In this document: piece after piece, positions 16,862 through 26,197 of the stretch | Layout of the letters: the number at the start of each line of letters is the position of its first letter | Numbering within the stretch: position 1 is the stretch's first letter | Position numbers and translations under genes: made by a program | From: Vibrio proteolyticus NBRC 13287 | GTDB lineage: Bacteria; Pseudomonadota; Gammaproteobacteria; Enterobacterales; Vibrionaceae | Assembly: GCF_000467125.1 (NCBI RefSeq) | Contig: NZ_BATJ01000017.1 | Location: forward strand, 1 to 58,218 | Reading direction: 5' to 3' | Length of the DNA: 58,218 bases | The notes under the pieces: model-generated | The model's input: the letters and a program-made list of their open reading frames with translations, nothing else | The model's database searches: none | Told to the model about the DNA's origin: nothing

Positions 16862-16882
16862 GTGGCCCGCAAGGCAGGCCAC
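16862..16882 (-). repeat. Intercistronic hairpin between uehA and doeX
   Basis: GTGGCC and GGCCAC flank a 9-base loop in the 59-bp gap. No U-run. It may protect the uehA part of the message from 3' decay. Confidence 0.4.
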
Positions 16883-16894
16883 TCATCTGAGCCA

Positions 16895-17914
16895 TTACTG
16901 GCTGAACTCTTGCTCCAGAGCGTCCAGCACCGCCTGACCACTTTTCCCGGTCAGCTCAACATACTTGTCGCGCATCGGCATGGATGCCCGCTTGAACTCC
17001 GCACGTTCCTGCTCATTCAAATGCACCATTTTCATCTCGGGTTTCGCCTGCTTAATTTGCTCAAGGCGCATCTGGTTAAACTCAGCCTGTTTGGTAAAAA
17101 TGAAATCATTCATTTGAGAGATCGTCTCCTGAACCAGTTTGCGACGCGCCTCCGGCAAGCCATTAAACCAGGCATTGTTGGTGATCACCGTAGTGGTAAA
17201 TTGCTGCTGCCCCGCCCAGATCATGTAATCGCTCACCTCGTAGAATTTCATTTCCTGAATCGCAAACACCGGATTCACCTGACCGTCGATCATCTTCAGT
17301 TGCAGCGCACCGTACACCTCAGAGTACGGCAAAGGGGTTGGATCGGCGCCAAACGATTTATAGGCTTCCACCAGCATGGGCGAGGCCATCACCCGCATTT
17401 TAAAATTGTTAAAATCTTGCGGGCTGCGAATAGCGCGATTGGTGGTCCAAACCATCTCTCCTTCTGGGAACATGGTCAGCAATTTAAGGTTTTTGGCTTC
17501 CAGTTTTCCACCCAGGGTGCCATAAATGGTTGGGCTGGCGCTGAGCACTTTTTTGTTGACCTCATTGTCGGAAGACAACAAATACGGAATGGAGAACACC
17601 TGCATTTCAGGCACAAAAGAACCGAAGATTCCCGGCGAGGCATTAGTGAACTGAATGATGCCATTGGCGGCCAGTTCGGTCAGGTCCTCAGACTGGCCCA
17701 GCGTACCGTATGGGTACACTTCAACGGTCACGTCTCCGCCGGTTTTGGTTTCGATGCGTTGTTTGAACTCCTGGGCGTAGGCGTCCTGTACGGAGCCTTT
17801 CACCTCTTCCAGCGCAAACTTCCAGGTTTCAGCCTGCACGGTACCGGTCAGTGCACTGCTGGCCAGTAATAACGTCGTGGCCAGATGGCGATAGCGTTTT
17901 TTCATCGGATTCAT
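16895..17914 (-). CDS. uehA: UehA, TRAP transporter periplasmic ectoine-binding protein
   Basis: A 339-residue DctP-type solute-binding protein. A Sec signal peptide covers about 1-29 (KKRYRH, hydrophobic core, cut after VQA). The mature part has the DctP features: substrate-contact Arg in the FKMRVMASPM segment, and PLPYSEVYGALQLKMIDGQVNP in the middle. It captures ectoine or hydroxyectoine in the periplasm for the UehB/UehC permease. The ATG at 17914 is chosen for its AGGAAG Shine-Dalgarno and for the signal peptide. Unusually, its permease genes are not adjacent; they lie 4.1 kb away on the other strand behind enuR. Confidence 0.88.
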   Translation of the reverse strand: MNPMKKRYRHLATTLLLASSALTGTVQAETWKFALEEVKGSVQDAYAQEFKQRIETKTGGDVTVEVYPYGTLGQSEDLTELAANGIIQFTNASPGIFGSFVPEMQVFSIPYLLSSDNEVNKKVLSASPTIYGTLGGKLEAKNLKLLTMFPEGEMVWTTNRAIRSPQDFNNFKMRVMASPMLVEAYKSFGADPTPLPYSEVYGALQLKMIDGQVNPVFAIQEMKFYEVSDYMIWAGQQQFTTTVITNNAWFNGLPEARRKLVQETISQMNDFIFTKQAEFNQMRLEQIKQAKPEMKMVHLNEQERAEFKRASMPMRDKYVELTGKSGQAVLDALEQEFSQ

Positions 17915-17947
17915 CCATTTCTTCCTTTCGTTCTGTTGGGGCCATCT

Positions 17948-18011
17948 CACCAACGGCTGGTGATACGCCAGACCCTAAGGGGTGTCCCAGTGGCTGCAAA
18001 ACAGACACTGG
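17948..18011 (-). repeat. Intergenic hairpins between doeB and uehA
   Basis: Two inverted repeats occupy the gap: CACCA-ACGGC-TGGTG (17948-17962) and CCAGTG-n13-CACTGG (17987-18011), the second ending next to the doeB stop. They fit differential expression of the binding protein within the operon rather than termination, as no U-run is seen. Confidence 0.4.
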
Positions 18012-19019
18012 CTAAGTAAATTCACCACAGTCTTCGGCGATCACGGCTAAGGTGTCTCCCAGATTCACCATGGCCGGAAAGCGGCGTGCAGCAAAAATTC
18101 CGCCGCGCTCTGCCCGATATTCAACAGGGGGTTCTCCCGTGCGTTGCGTTGAATGTATCTGCACCATTAACTGGCCAGTTTCCACCCGGTCCCCCAACTC
18201 GCACAGGTATTCCGCGATCCCGCTATGGCGACTTTGCAGATAGCAACGGGCATCCGGCATATCGAGTAACCGGCTCGGCTGAGCAGGCTTCTCATACGCT
18301 CCAGTCAGGTTGCCGGCAAAACGCAGAAAGTTGCGAATACCACGATCGGCGTAGGCGATCGTCTGTGGTGTACTGGTCCCTCCACCGCACAGCTCCGTGG
18401 TGACAAACACTTTGCCCTGACCTTCCACAACAGTGTCGTACAAGCTGGTGGCGTCCATTTCCAGCAAAATCATGGTATATGGCGCACCAAACAGTTTCGC
18501 CCCAAGAATACAGGCCTCTTCCTGATCCGGGTTGTCCAGCCGGTGCGCGGCCGCAAACGGCACAATGTCGAGAGTCTTGCCTCCTGAGTGTATATCCAGC
18601 GCGAAATCGCACAGTGGCACCAAATAACGGGTGAAGTAATCAGCGATTTTTTCAGTCACCGAACCCGCTGGGTTACCGGGAAAACTGCGGTTCAGGTTAC
18701 CTTGGTCTATCGGCGAGGTGCGAGACGCATTGTGTACTGCCGGCAAGTTCATCATGGGAACGATGATCACCCGTCCACTCACCTGCTCTGATTGAAGGGT
18801 GTTGGCCAACTTCAATAAACTGGTGATCCCTTCGTATTCATCACCGTGATTACCGCCGGTCAGTAGCGAGGTCGGCCCGTCGCCATTTTTGATCACCGTC
18901 ACCGGGATCATCACGCTGCCCCAAGCCGATTCATCGTGCGAGTATGGCAATGTAAGAAAACCGTGCTGGATTCCTTCCTGGTTAAAATCGACCGTGGCGG
19001 AAATCGAACTGTTTTGCAT
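18012..19019 (-). CDS. doeB: DoeB, N-acetyl-L-2,4-diaminobutyrate deacetylase
   Basis: A 335-residue zinc-dependent deacylase of the succinylglutamate desuccinylase/aspartoacylase family. It removes acetate from the N-alpha-acetyl-diaminobutyrate made by DoeA. Zinc ligands are His58 and Glu61 in GGNHGDEYEG and His144 in LDIHSGG. The substrate Arg motif is NLNRSFPGN (108-116). The C-terminal beta barrel closes the protein. The ATG at 19019 has AAGGAG five bases upstream; a GTG six bases earlier is less well placed. The gap to doeA is only 9 bp. Confidence 0.92.
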   Translation of the reverse strand: MQNSSISATVDFNQEGIQHGFLTLPYSHDESAWGSVMIPVTVIKNGDGPTSLLTGGNHGDEYEGITSLLKLANTLQSEQVSGRVIIVPMMNLPAVHNASRTSPIDQGNLNRSFPGNPAGSVTEKIADYFTRYLVPLCDFALDIHSGGKTLDIVPFAAAHRLDNPDQEEACILGAKLFGAPYTMILLEMDATSLYDTVVEGQGKVFVTTELCGGGTSTPQTIAYADRGIRNFLRFAGNLTGAYEKPAQPSRLLDMPDARCYLQSRHSGIAEYLCELGDRVETGQLMVQIHSTQRTGEPPVEYRAERGGIFAARRFPAMVNLGDTLAVIAEDCGEFT

Positions 19020-19028
19020 AGCCACTCC

Positions 19029-20216
19029 TTAGTGTTTAACGAAAAGATGGCGCGGAAAATCACACAGCGTTTTCGCGCCATATTGAGTGATCACGATGCT
19101 TTCCGTGGTTTCCAATCCCCAGTCTTCAAACCACAGCCCCGGCATAAAATGGAAGGTCATGCCTTCTTTCAACACGGTTTTATCGCTGTCACGCAGACTC
19201 ATGGTGCGCTCGCCCCAATCCGGCGGATAGCTCAAACCAATCGGATAACCGCACCGAGCTCCTTCACGCGAGAAGCCTGCTTCATCCAAAACCCGGTTGA
19301 GTGCATTGGCAATATCGGCGCAGGTGTTGCCGGGCCTGGCGACTTCCAACCCCGCTTCCAGACCGCGGGTTAGGGCTTCATCTGCGCGTTTGAACTTATC
19401 GTCCGGCTCACCCAGAAAGATGGTACGCGATAAAGGACAATGGTAACGACGGTGAGCACCGGCAATTTCGAAAAACGTCCCCTCACCTTTTTTAAACGGA
19501 CGGTCGTCCCAGGTCAGATGGGGCGCAGAAGCATCAGAGCCAGACGGCAACAGCGGCACGATTGCCGTGTAATCACCAAAATGGTCTTCATGGCCCAGCA
19601 CGGCCTGACGGTTGATTTCCGCCACGAGATGGTGCTTTGGAAGCCCAGGTTCAATCATGTCAAACGCAACACGGTGCATGTTCTCCACAATACGGGCAGC
19701 CCGGTACATATACGCCAGCTCCTGATCCGATTTCACCGCCCGGCACCAGTTCACTAAACCAGTGGCATCGAGCAACTGAGCGTTTGGCAAATGGGTATGC
19801 AGTGATTCGTATGCGGTAGCGCTAAAGTAGTAATTGTCTTTCTCGACACCAATCCGGCCCCGGTCCCACAAACGCGGAGCCAACACCGCTTCCACCAGGT
19901 AATCCATTGGGTGCAGTGGCGGGTTCATCACATAGTGGTCCGGGTAGTAGGTGATGTTTTCAACCGACATATAGGCAGTACGGTAGGCGCCATTAGCATC
20001 CTGACAGCGGCCAAACCATAAAGGCTCACCACTCGACCCCACCACGACACATTGAGGCACATAAAACGACCAGCCATCGTAACCTGTGAGCCATGCCATG
20101 TTAGACGGGTCATGAAGGATCAACACATCCAGTTCACGCTCTTCCATGGACTGGCGGACTTTAATCAGCCGCTCTTGGTATTCATCCAGAGTAAAATGCA
20201 AAGCAACGCCTCTCAT
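19029..20216 (-). CDS. doeA: DoeA, ectoine hydrolase
   Basis: A 395-residue creatinase/M24-fold hydrolase that opens the ectoine ring to N-acetyl-diaminobutyrates, the first catabolic step. The N-terminal creatinase-like domain (about 10-150) includes the LTGYDGWSFYVPQ segment. The pita-bread C-domain (about 160-395) contains GHEDHFGDY, FFEIAGAHRRYHCPLSRT and the closing FMPGLWFEDWGLETTES. The metal-ligand set of true aminopeptidases is altered, as in creatinases. An AAGGAG Shine-Dalgarno seven bases before the ATG supports the start. First gene of the catabolic operon, divergent from enuR. Confidence 0.93.
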   Translation of the reverse strand: MRGVALHFTLDEYQERLIKVRQSMEERELDVLILHDPSNMAWLTGYDGWSFYVPQCVVVGSSGEPLWFGRCQDANGAYRTAYMSVENITYYPDHYVMNPPLHPMDYLVEAVLAPRLWDRGRIGVEKDNYYFSATAYESLHTHLPNAQLLDATGLVNWCRAVKSDQELAYMYRAARIVENMHRVAFDMIEPGLPKHHLVAEINRQAVLGHEDHFGDYTAIVPLLPSGSDASAPHLTWDDRPFKKGEGTFFEIAGAHRRYHCPLSRTIFLGEPDDKFKRADEALTRGLEAGLEVARPGNTCADIANALNRVLDEAGFSREGARCGYPIGLSYPPDWGERTMSLRDSDKTVLKEGMTFHFMPGLWFEDWGLETTESIVITQYGAKTLCDFPRHLFVKH

Positions 20217-20520
20217 TTCTTTTCTCCTTGTAGAATTCCGACGCCTTATCGGCCTTCGGAGACGTTGAGGTATCTCTACCTTTTATCAGCCCCTGACGGG
20301 CCGGGTATTAATCTGCTGTGGTATTGCCACCGGAAGGTGGCCGTTGATTGAATGACCATTTCAGTTCAATATCGTCATTTAAAGCATGACAATTCATATC
20401 AATCACTACAATTATGGGTGTTTTTTGTGCAACAGACCGCATTTAACGGACAAAAAGTCGCCATTTGTTAAATAGAAGTTACAATGGGACTTTAAAATGA
20501 ATCAATAAAAACATTGTGTC
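20217..20520. promoter_or_regulatory. Divergent control region doeA / enuR (304 bp, no gene)
   Basis: No coding frame of note. Direct reading shows a GC hairpin GCCACC-GGAA-GGTGGC (20326-20341) in what would be the doeA leader, a GTCAT-N7-ATGAC repeat (20374-20390), and ACAATG (20481-20486) with CATTGT (20512-20517) just before enuR. These are candidate sites for EnuR or DoeX. enuR itself lacks a visible Shine-Dalgarno. Confidence 0.5.
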
Positions 20521-21930
20521 ATGACAATTTCTTTGAAGCCGATCATTCGCCCAGGCACCCCAAAATACATCTCCATCGGCAACTATCTGGTGGACTGTGT
20601 ACGCAGTGGTTACCTCAAACCCGGGACCCGTCTGCCCACTCACCGTGAATTTGCGGAACAGATTGGCGTCAGTGTGCAAACCGTCAGCCACGCCTACAGT
20701 TTTGCGGAGAAGAAAGGCGCTCTGGAGTCCTGGGTGGGCAACGGCACCTTTGTGAAATCCGGCTTTGTCGATGACAATACCGACACAGAGTTCATGCTGA
20801 CTCAGGAGATGAAAGACACGCCGGATGAAATTGATATGTCAATCGCACATCCTGTAGTAACGGATCGCCATATCACCTTATTTAATCAGGCGTTAGTGCA
20901 GATTGCCGCTCAGCCGGACAATCGCAGCCTGATCGGCAAAGCCAAACCTGTGATGGGTCAGCCACATCACATTGACTCCGGTCGCCACTATCTGCAAACC
21001 CAGGGATTAGACGTTGGCCATGACCAGTTATTGCTGACCAACGGTGCTTGCCATGGCCTGACCCTGGCTCTCAGCACCGTCGTGGAACATGGCGATCTGG
21101 TTGCGTGTGGTCAGTTGGTCGATCACGGCCTGATCTCGCGTTCACGCATGTTGGGCTTTAAGTTACTGCCGCTGGAGATGGATGAATTCGGCATCACACC
21201 GGAGGCTTTTGAATGGGCGTGTCAGCATCGTCCGGTCAAAGCACTGTGTTGTACTCCCAGCATGGCAAACCCCAACAGCGCTCATATGGATCAGGCACGC
21301 CGTGAAGCCATTGCCCGCCTGGCGGAAAAGTACGACATTTACGTCATCGAAGACGATGTCTACGGTGCACTTGAGCCAAACCGGGTCGCCCCGCTGACAA
21401 CGTTGATTCCTCAACAGGCCTTTTATGTCACCAGCTTTACCAAAGTCGTGGCGCCAGGCATGCGCACCGGCTACCTGACCGTGCCCCGCCATTTTCTACA
21501 ACATGCCATTGGCCGGCTGGCGGCCACCAGTTGGTCGGCAACGCCCCTACCATTTGAAGTCGCTCATTTATGGATAGAGAACGGTACTCTGGACAGGCTA
21601 ATCCGCTTCCAAATGAACGAATTTGCCAAGCGTCAGAAACTGGCCAGCAGCATATTGCGATCCCACTCGTACAGCGCGCATCCGCATGGACAGCATATCT
21701 GGCTCAAGCTACCGGACCACTGGCAAAGCGATGATCTGGTGGCTTCAGCCAAACGCTCCGGCGTGCAGCTCACCAGCTACAAACCTTTTGTTCTCGACAT
21801 GAATACCCCGCAACCATTCGTACGCATCAGTCTCGGTGCCGAAACCAACCGCGGTTATATCAAACACGGTCTGTCGGTGATCGCCGAGATCCTCGACACC
21901 AAGCCGCCCACCTCTCACTTTTTGGTCTGA
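20521..21930 (+). CDS. enuR: EnuR, MocR/GntR-type PLP-dependent regulator of ectoine use
   Basis: A 469-residue MocR regulator. The N-terminal GntR winged helix (about 12-80) has LKPGTRLPTHREFAEQIGVSVQTVS. The C-terminal domain is a fold-type I aminotransferase-like module (about 105-460) with PLP contacts Asp278 (EDDVYG) and Schiff-base Lys308 (SFTK). In studied ectoine users EnuR represses uptake and catabolism genes until an ectoine-derived metabolite reacts with PLP. It is divergent from doeA and upstream of uehB/uehC, so it faces both units. The upstream bases (AAAACATTGTGTC) show no Shine-Dalgarno, which may keep its level low. Confidence 0.92.
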   Translation: MTISLKPIIRPGTPKYISIGNYLVDCVRSGYLKPGTRLPTHREFAEQIGVSVQTVSHAYSFAEKKGALESWVGNGTFVKSGFVDDNTDTEFMLTQEMKDTPDEIDMSIAHPVVTDRHITLFNQALVQIAAQPDNRSLIGKAKPVMGQPHHIDSGRHYLQTQGLDVGHDQLLLTNGACHGLTLALSTVVEHGDLVACGQLVDHGLISRSRMLGFKLLPLEMDEFGITPEAFEWACQHRPVKALCCTPSMANPNSAHMDQARREAIARLAEKYDIYVIEDDVYGALEPNRVAPLTTLIPQQAFYVTSFTKVVAPGMRTGYLTVPRHFLQHAIGRLAATSWSATPLPFEVAHLWIENGTLDRLIRFQMNEFAKRQKLASSILRSHSYSAHPHGQHIWLKLPDHWQSDDLVASAKRSGVQLTSYKPFVLDMNTPQPFVRISLGAETNRGYIKHGLSVIAEILDTKPPTSHFLV

Positions 21931-22062
21931 GCAGTCGGTTCAGGCCGATTTTTTCTGCAAATACGCTCAGTTCAGAAAATCTTTCGCTGCTCACCAATTG
22001 ACTTGAATGTCATGAAACAGATAACGTTTCATTAGCATATTTAACAACATGGGAGCAGTGCA

Positions 22063-22617
22063 ATGAAAAGGATTTTTCAGTGGCTGGATAACTACATACA
22101 GAAAGCGGAGGCGGCGCTGCTCATCGGCTCAATATTATTGATAGCCACTAACTCAATCGCCAACGTCCTTGGACGGTACCTGTTCAATCAAAGTCTCTAT
22201 TTCTCTGAAGAACTCAATTATTTCCTGATCGTTGCGGTCACTTTTATCGGATGCAGCTACGCCGCTCGCCAGTCACGCCATATCCGTATGACTGCGTTCA
22301 CCGACATGCTGCCAGCCCGTCTCAAACTGCTGGCCGACGGCACCATCTATTTGCTGACCGGGTTACTGGTCGCCATGCTCACCTGGTACGCGTGGCAGTA
22401 CGTAGGCAAAGTGGCGCAGATGGGGCGTCTGTCCCCCGCGATGCAGATCCCGCTCAGCTGGGTTTACCTGATTGCGCCATTGGGGCTGTTTTTCAGTGCC
22501 CTTCAGTTTCTGCGCGTCGGCCTGAATAAACTCAAGCGCTTTATCTGCCAGACAACCAGGCAAAATGCCTCAACCGCCCGCCTGACTCAATCGGCGAAAC
22601 AGGAGAAGATGCTATGA
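22063..22617 (+). CDS. uehB: UehB, TRAP transporter small permease
   Basis: A 184-residue DctQ-type inner-membrane protein with four membrane segments (about 18-36, 50-68, 87-110, 132-152), including the SEELNYFLIVAVTFIG motif of the family. It pairs with UehC for sodium-driven ectoine import. A GGGAG Shine-Dalgarno precedes the start, and the end overlaps uehC by ATGA. It starts 133 bp after enuR, so it either has its own promoter or is cotranscribed. The matching binding protein is uehA at 16895-17914. Confidence 0.9.
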   Translation: MKRIFQWLDNYIQKAEAALLIGSILLIATNSIANVLGRYLFNQSLYFSEELNYFLIVAVTFIGCSYAARQSRHIRMTAFTDMLPARLKLLADGTIYLLTGLLVAMLTWYAWQYVGKVAQMGRLSPAMQIPLSWVYLIAPLGLFFSALQFLRVGLNKLKRFICQTTRQNASTARLTQSAKQEKML

Positions 22618-23891
22618 CCACAGCTTTAGTTGTGACTATGATTGCGCTGCTGGCGTGTGGTTTCCCAATGTTGGTTCCTCTGCTGGCTGCCACCATGCTC
22701 GGCTTTATTGTCTATTTGGGGCTGGGGCCGGATTTTATGATCCAGCAAATGCTGGCAGGCATTAAGCCGGCCGCGTTGGTTGCGGTCCCTATGTTTATTC
22801 TGGCGGCCGAAATCATCACCCGAGGCGTTGCCGCCACCCGACTGCTTGACGTCGCGATGGCATTTGTCGGACACATCCGCGGTGGGCTGGCAATCACCTC
22901 CTCACTCAGTTGCGCTTTGTTTGGTGCGGTATCTGGATCCACTCAGGCCACCGTGGTATCCGTCGGCTCCATCATGCGGCCCAAAATGCTCGAATACGGT
23001 TACAAAGACAGCTTTGCTCTGGCGCTCATTATCAACGCATCCGATCTGGCGCTGCTGATCCCTCCCAGTATCGGCATGATCATTTACGGTGTGGTTTCCG
23101 GTACCTCAGTGGCCGAGCTGTTCATTGCCGGTATCGGCCCTGCGCTGGTGATCATGTTGCTCTTTTCGCTCTACTGTTACTGGTATGCGCGCAACGATGA
23201 TGTCACCAACGCGCCCAAAGCCAGTTGGAAAACGCGCATCAAAGTGGTGCGCAAAGCCTTGCTGCCGTTTGGCTTCCCGCTTATTACGGTGGGTGGTATA
23301 TACGCAGGCATTTTCAGCCCAACCGAAGCGGCTTCTGTCTCTGTGTTGTATGCCGTGCTGCTTGAGATGGTGGTCTTTCGTAAGGTGAAATGGCAAGAGC
23401 TTGGCGACATTGCCCTCTCGACGGGCATGGTCACCGCAGTGGTGTTCATACTCGTTGCCGCTGGCAGTGCGTTTTCGTGGGTGATTTCCTTTGCGCAGAT
23501 CCCGCAGGAGCTGCTGGGTATGATTGGAATTAATGACTTGAGCCAGACTGAACTGTTGATTGTCATTTCAGTGGCGTTTTTCATCGGTTGCATGTTTGTT
23601 GATCCGATAGTGGTGATGCTGATCCTGATCCCGATTTTTGCCCCGGTGATCAAATCCTCCGGTCTTGATCCGGTATTGGTCGGCACGATAGTCACCCTGC
23701 AGGCAGCCATCGGCTCTGCCACCCCACCATTTGGCTGCGATATTTTCACCGCCATTGCCGTGTTTAAACGTCCTTATGTCGAGGTCATTCGCGGTACTCC
23801 TCCATTTGTGTTTATCTTGCTCCTGGTGTCCATAATGCTGATCTTCTTCCCGTGGATTTCACTGGCACTACGCGATCTGGCCTTTCGCTAA
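22614..23891 (+). CDS. uehC: UehC, TRAP transporter large permease
   Basis: A 425-residue DctM-type permease with about 12 hydrophobic segments, the catalytic membrane part of the TRAP transporter. Family signatures include AAEIITRGVAATRLLD near 62-77, SGSTQATVVSVGSIMRP near 108-124, and TLQAAIGSATPPFGCDIF near 362. Translationally coupled to uehB. A bidirectional terminator follows at once, so no third gene belongs to this plus-strand unit. Confidence 0.93.
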   Translation: MTTALVVTMIALLACGFPMLVPLLAATMLGFIVYLGLGPDFMIQQMLAGIKPAALVAVPMFILAAEIITRGVAATRLLDVAMAFVGHIRGGLAITSSLSCALFGAVSGSTQATVVSVGSIMRPKMLEYGYKDSFALALIINASDLALLIPPSIGMIIYGVVSGTSVAELFIAGIGPALVIMLLFSLYCYWYARNDDVTNAPKASWKTRIKVVRKALLPFGFPLITVGGIYAGIFSPTEAASVSVLYAVLLEMVVFRKVKWQELGDIALSTGMVTAVVFILVAAGSAFSWVISFAQIPQELLGMIGINDLSQTELLIVISVAFFIGCMFVDPIVVMLILIPIFAPVIKSSGLDPVLVGTIVTLQAAIGSATPPFGCDIFTAIAVFKRPYVEVIRGTPPFVFILLLVSIMLIFFPWISLALRDLAFR

Positions 23892-23904
23892 CACATGGAA
23901 ACCG

Positions 23905-23934
23905 AAAGAAAGCAGCCTGTAGGCTGCTTTCTTT
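23905..23934. terminator. Bidirectional terminator, uehC / TonB receptor
   Basis: A 13-bp perfect stem AAAGAAAGCAGCC / GGCTGCTTTCTTT, loop TGTA, between convergent genes. Confidence 0.88.
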
Positions 23935-23940
23935 GTCTGG

Positions 23941-26073
23941 TTAAAAGGCGTATTTGACGCTGAGTTCGACACTTCGCTCCGCACCGTACCAGCAGTTGGC
24001 CTGATCGTAACAAGTCGAGTATTCCTCATTAAATACATTATTGGCGATCAGGTTGGCGGTTACCCCGTGAAGCGAATCACTCAGGGCCCCCAGATCATAG
24101 CCAAGCGACGCATCCACCACCGTGTACGATGGCACTTTACCCTGAGTATTGGTGGCATCCATCTGCATTTCACCAACATAGCGGGCACCGAGGCTCAAGC
24201 GACTGCCGTTCAGCAGCCCATTGTAGACGTAGTAATTGCCCCAGATATTGGCCATATTTTTCGGTACGTAAATCGGTGTCGTCCCTTCCAGGCCGTTATC
24301 GCTGTCCTCGGTAATTTCCATATCGGTATAGGTATAACTGGCTGAGATATCCGCATTGGCATTGATAAACCAGCGGCCCTGTAACTCAACCCCTTGTGAC
24401 ACGGCTTCACCCACTTGCAGATCACTCTGGTAGTTAGCCGACGACGGATCGGTGATCACCACGTCTTTCTTGGTAATGTGGAACAATGACGCCGTTGCTT
24501 CGACCTCACGTTGTGGTGACTGATATTTGATTCCCGCCTCAATCTGTTCGGCGGTTTCGGGGCTAAACGCCCGACCAAACTGACTGACACCGGCCACAGG
24601 TTCAAAACTGGTGGCGTAGCTGAGATACGGAGCTACACCGTTACTGAATGCATACAAAGCACCGACCCGATAAGAGAACTGGTTATCGTCTGCTTTCTGA
24701 CCAAAACTCTCCGACTCAAAGCGGTCATACCGTCCACCTGCAATCAACACCCATTGATTCCAACGCAGTTGATCCTGGAAGTAGAACCCGGTTTGTTCAC
24801 TACTGACATCATCCTGCATCCGATAAACCTCACTCAGGCTGCCAGAGCTGAGCAAGTGATTGTTGGGCTGGAATACATTGAACGCATAAAACGCACTGTC
24901 GCTGGTGGCGTACTCTTTGTAATCTGACTCACCGTCCAGCTTCTGATAATCTACACCTAACAACAAGTTATGCTGAACCGCGCCCGTAGTGAACCGGCCG
25001 GACAACTGGTTATCCACCACATAGCCTGTCGATTCCTCTTCCGTGCTGTAGATGTTGCGCACCAGTGTGCCGCTGGCAGAATCAAAATTCGCGGCCGTGT
25101 GGTACGTGTTGTGCTGTGTCAACGAAGCATCGCTGTAGCGGAAGTTCTGTAAGAACGACCAGTTCGCGTTAAAATCGTGGTTCACTTTGTAGCCCAGCAT
25201 CAGAACTTCACGCTCAAATTTACTCCACGCAGTATCGCCTGCAAAAGTAGACGGCGACGTGGAGCCATTTGGATTACGCACCAACATGCCAGAAGCTGGC
25301 AACGACGAGTTCATTCCCATCGACGGATCGTTCTGATAGTAAAGATTGACATTAATCAGCGTGCGGTCACTGACCTGCCAGTCAAGCGACGGAGCAATCA
25401 CATAGCGCTCTTCTTCGGTATGGTTGACCTGCCCATCCTGCTTGCGTGCCAGAGCAATCAAACGGTAGGACAGATCGCTATCACCCAGCTGGCCGGTGGA
25501 GTCTACTGACGCTTCCATCAGATTGCGTGACCCCGTCGCGACGCCGATTTTAGTCTCAGAGCTCTGCTGAGGTGTTTTGGCAATCATATTGACCATCCCA
25601 CCAGGAGGCATCGCTCCGTAAAGCACTGACGTCGGACCTTTGAACACTTCGACCTGCTGCAGCATGATTGGATCAATTTGCGGCTGAAGGTTCCAACCTT
25701 TGAGCGTTTGCAAGACCAAACCATCGTAATAACTCTGATTGACCGCAAACCCTCGAATGGTGAAGGTATCGTACATGGTCACCGCCGCCCCTTTGGTTTC
25801 CGTCACCACCCCTGGCGCGTAACGCAGTGCCTGATTCAGTGACTGTACGCCACGCTGCTCTAATTGCTCCTCATCGATGACGGTGATGCCCTGTGGCGTC
25901 TCTTCAGGTTCAAGCGCCGACTTGGTTGCGGTGTTGCGGTACGCTTTGCCCAAAACCGTCATTGTATCTGGCTGAGCTGATGATGTGGTGTCAGCAGCGA
26001 ATACCGGCGTCGTTAAGACGCCAAGCAGCGCTAACGTCATAGTCGAACGTTGGATGTGTGTTGGAAGTTGCAT
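23941..26073 (-). CDS. TonB-dependent siderophore receptor
   Basis: A 710-residue outer-membrane receptor of the ferrichrome/hydroxamate (FhuA/FcuA-like) class. A signal peptide of about 26 residues ends at VFAA, the TonB box is DTMTVLG, and a plug domain (about 50-160, with PQGITVIDEEQLEQRG and PTSVLYGAMPPGG) precedes a 22-strand barrel ending in Phe (SVKYAF). The start at 26073 has a GAGGAA Shine-Dalgarno. A Fur-like box lies just upstream and an AraC-type regulator lies next to it, so iron repression is likely. Ligand not determinable from sequence. Confidence 0.93.
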   Translation of the reverse strand: MQLPTHIQRSTMTLALLGVLTTPVFAADTTSSAQPDTMTVLGKAYRNTATKSALEPEETPQGITVIDEEQLEQRGVQSLNQALRYAPGVVTETKGAAVTMYDTFTIRGFAVNQSYYDGLVLQTLKGWNLQPQIDPIMLQQVEVFKGPTSVLYGAMPPGGMVNMIAKTPQQSSETKIGVATGSRNLMEASVDSTGQLGDSDLSYRLIALARKQDGQVNHTEEERYVIAPSLDWQVSDRTLINVNLYYQNDPSMGMNSSLPASGMLVRNPNGSTSPSTFAGDTAWSKFEREVLMLGYKVNHDFNANWSFLQNFRYSDASLTQHNTYHTAANFDSASGTLVRNIYSTEEESTGYVVDNQLSGRFTTGAVQHNLLLGVDYQKLDGESDYKEYATSDSAFYAFNVFQPNNHLLSSGSLSEVYRMQDDVSSEQTGFYFQDQLRWNQWVLIAGGRYDRFESESFGQKADDNQFSYRVGALYAFSNGVAPYLSYATSFEPVAGVSQFGRAFSPETAEQIEAGIKYQSPQREVEATASLFHITKKDVVITDPSSANYQSDLQVGEAVSQGVELQGRWFINANADISASYTYTDMEITEDSDNGLEGTTPIYVPKNMANIWGNYYVYNGLLNGSRLSLGARYVGEMQMDATNTQGKVPSYTVVDASLGYDLGALSDSLHGVTANLIANNVFNEEYSTCYDQANCWYGAERSVELSVKYAF

Positions 26074-26101
26074 GTGTTCCTCGAATACCAATGCCTTTCT
26101 T

Positions 26102-26120
26102 AATAAGAATAAATATCATT
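26102..26120. promoter_or_regulatory. Candidate Fur box upstream of siderophore receptor
   Basis: The 19-mer AATAAGAATAAATATCATT matches the classical GATAATGATAATCATTATC at 12 positions by eye. It lies 29 bp before the receptor ATG. Confidence 0.55.
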
Positions 26121-26197
26121 TGCATTCTACTTATTTAAGGAGACGAAAGTTAACAATTTGGTGCATCCTGCGACTTTTCACTGACAAAACACTCAAA

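Noticed and set aside
16862..17869. Long open frame on the plus strand across uehA
   Set aside because: Antisense to a clear TRAP binding protein; His/Arg-rich composition, no ribosome-binding site.
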